Below are positions 11,574 to 11,652 of a DNA stretch of 11,652 nt, piece after piece. The stretch lies in assembly GCA_002358875.1 (NCBI GenBank), contig DEPS01000100.1, forward strand, positions 1 to 11,652, written 5' to 3'. How positions within the stretch are numbered: the stretch's first letter is position 1; each line of letters starts with the position of its first letter. Below the pieces are notes generated by a model. The model was not told the DNA's origin. It saw nothing but the letters and a program-made list of their open reading frames with translations, and did not search any database. The stretch comes from Lachnospiraceae bacterium UBA3386 (lineage in GTDB: Bacteria > Bacillota > Clostridia > Lachnospirales > Lachnospiraceae). The translations under genes were made by a program, and so were the position numbers.

Positions 11574-11650
11574 ATTTTATCACAGTTCTTCTGGCAAATA
11601 CAGGCGGGGATTTCACGCCGCTATATATAGTTACAGTTCAGACCCGCCTG
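11574..11650 (-). promoter_or_regulatory. Upstream region of the FMN enzyme gene: weak promoter and repeats
   Basis: Read on the minus strand, an extended -10-like TGTGATAAAAT (TAAAAT at 11579-11574) lies about 70 bp before the start codon, without a convincing -35. Upstream lie two copies of GAACTGT (plus-strand ACAGTTC at 11582-11588 and 11633-11639), 51 bp apart, and an 8-bp inverted repeat CAGGCGGG/CCCGCCTG (11601-11608 and 11643-11650). A repressor or activator site is plausible. The window ends here. Confidence 0.3.
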
Positions 11651-11652
11651 AA

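Overview
The window looks like a chromosomal segment from a moderately GC-rich Gram-positive anaerobe, most likely a Lachnospiraceae-type Clostridium. The evidence is AGGAGG-type ribosome binding sites, Firmicutes-style -10/-35 promoters, U-tailed terminators, and gene families common in that group (DUF2232/YybS, DUF6765, LarB/LarE, an FMN lactate oxidiser with a Cys-rich N-terminus). The taxonomic call is an inference from gene content only. No tRNA, rRNA, CRISPR array, transposase or integrase was seen.

Region 1 (1-1680, minus strand): a probable two-gene unit, a YbaK-type aminoacyl-tRNA deacylase followed by a DUF2232 membrane protein, ending near a strong hairpin at the left edge. Region 2 (1681-2780): a divergent intergenic stretch with a 15-bp palindrome, then an AraC-family regulator on the plus strand. 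Region 3 (2793-5123, minus strand): three tightly overlapping genes (four-helix membrane protein, DUF6765 protein with a metal-site-like H-x3-D-x3-H motif, DUF308-like membrane protein). They form one translationally coupled operon of unknown function and are the best candidate for an undescribed system here.

Region 4 (5124-8201, plus strand): a 340-bp regulatory stretch with an 11-bp inverted repeat, a promoter and an attenuator-like leader precedes a GH13 alpha-glucosidase. larB follows 35 bp downstream and is probably cotranscribed. Region 5 (8202-9335): a minus-strand toxin-antitoxin pair (RelE/ParE-type toxin, AbrB/MazE-type antitoxin) with its own near-consensus promoter and terminator, followed by about 200 bp packed with hairpins. 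Region 6 (9336-11652): larE with a strong terminator, converging on an FMN-dependent alpha-hydroxy-acid (lactate-type) oxidising enzyme on the minus strand.

LarB and LarE make the ligand of the nickel-pincer cofactor used by lactate racemase and related LarA enzymes. LarC and LarA are not in the window. A lactate-type flavoenzyme next to the lar genes suggests, but does not prove, that the locus serves 2-hydroxy-acid (lactate) metabolism. The toxin-antitoxin module and the hairpin cluster appear to have been placed between larB and larE. Both LarE and the alpha-glucosidase carry low-complexity insertions relative to their families.
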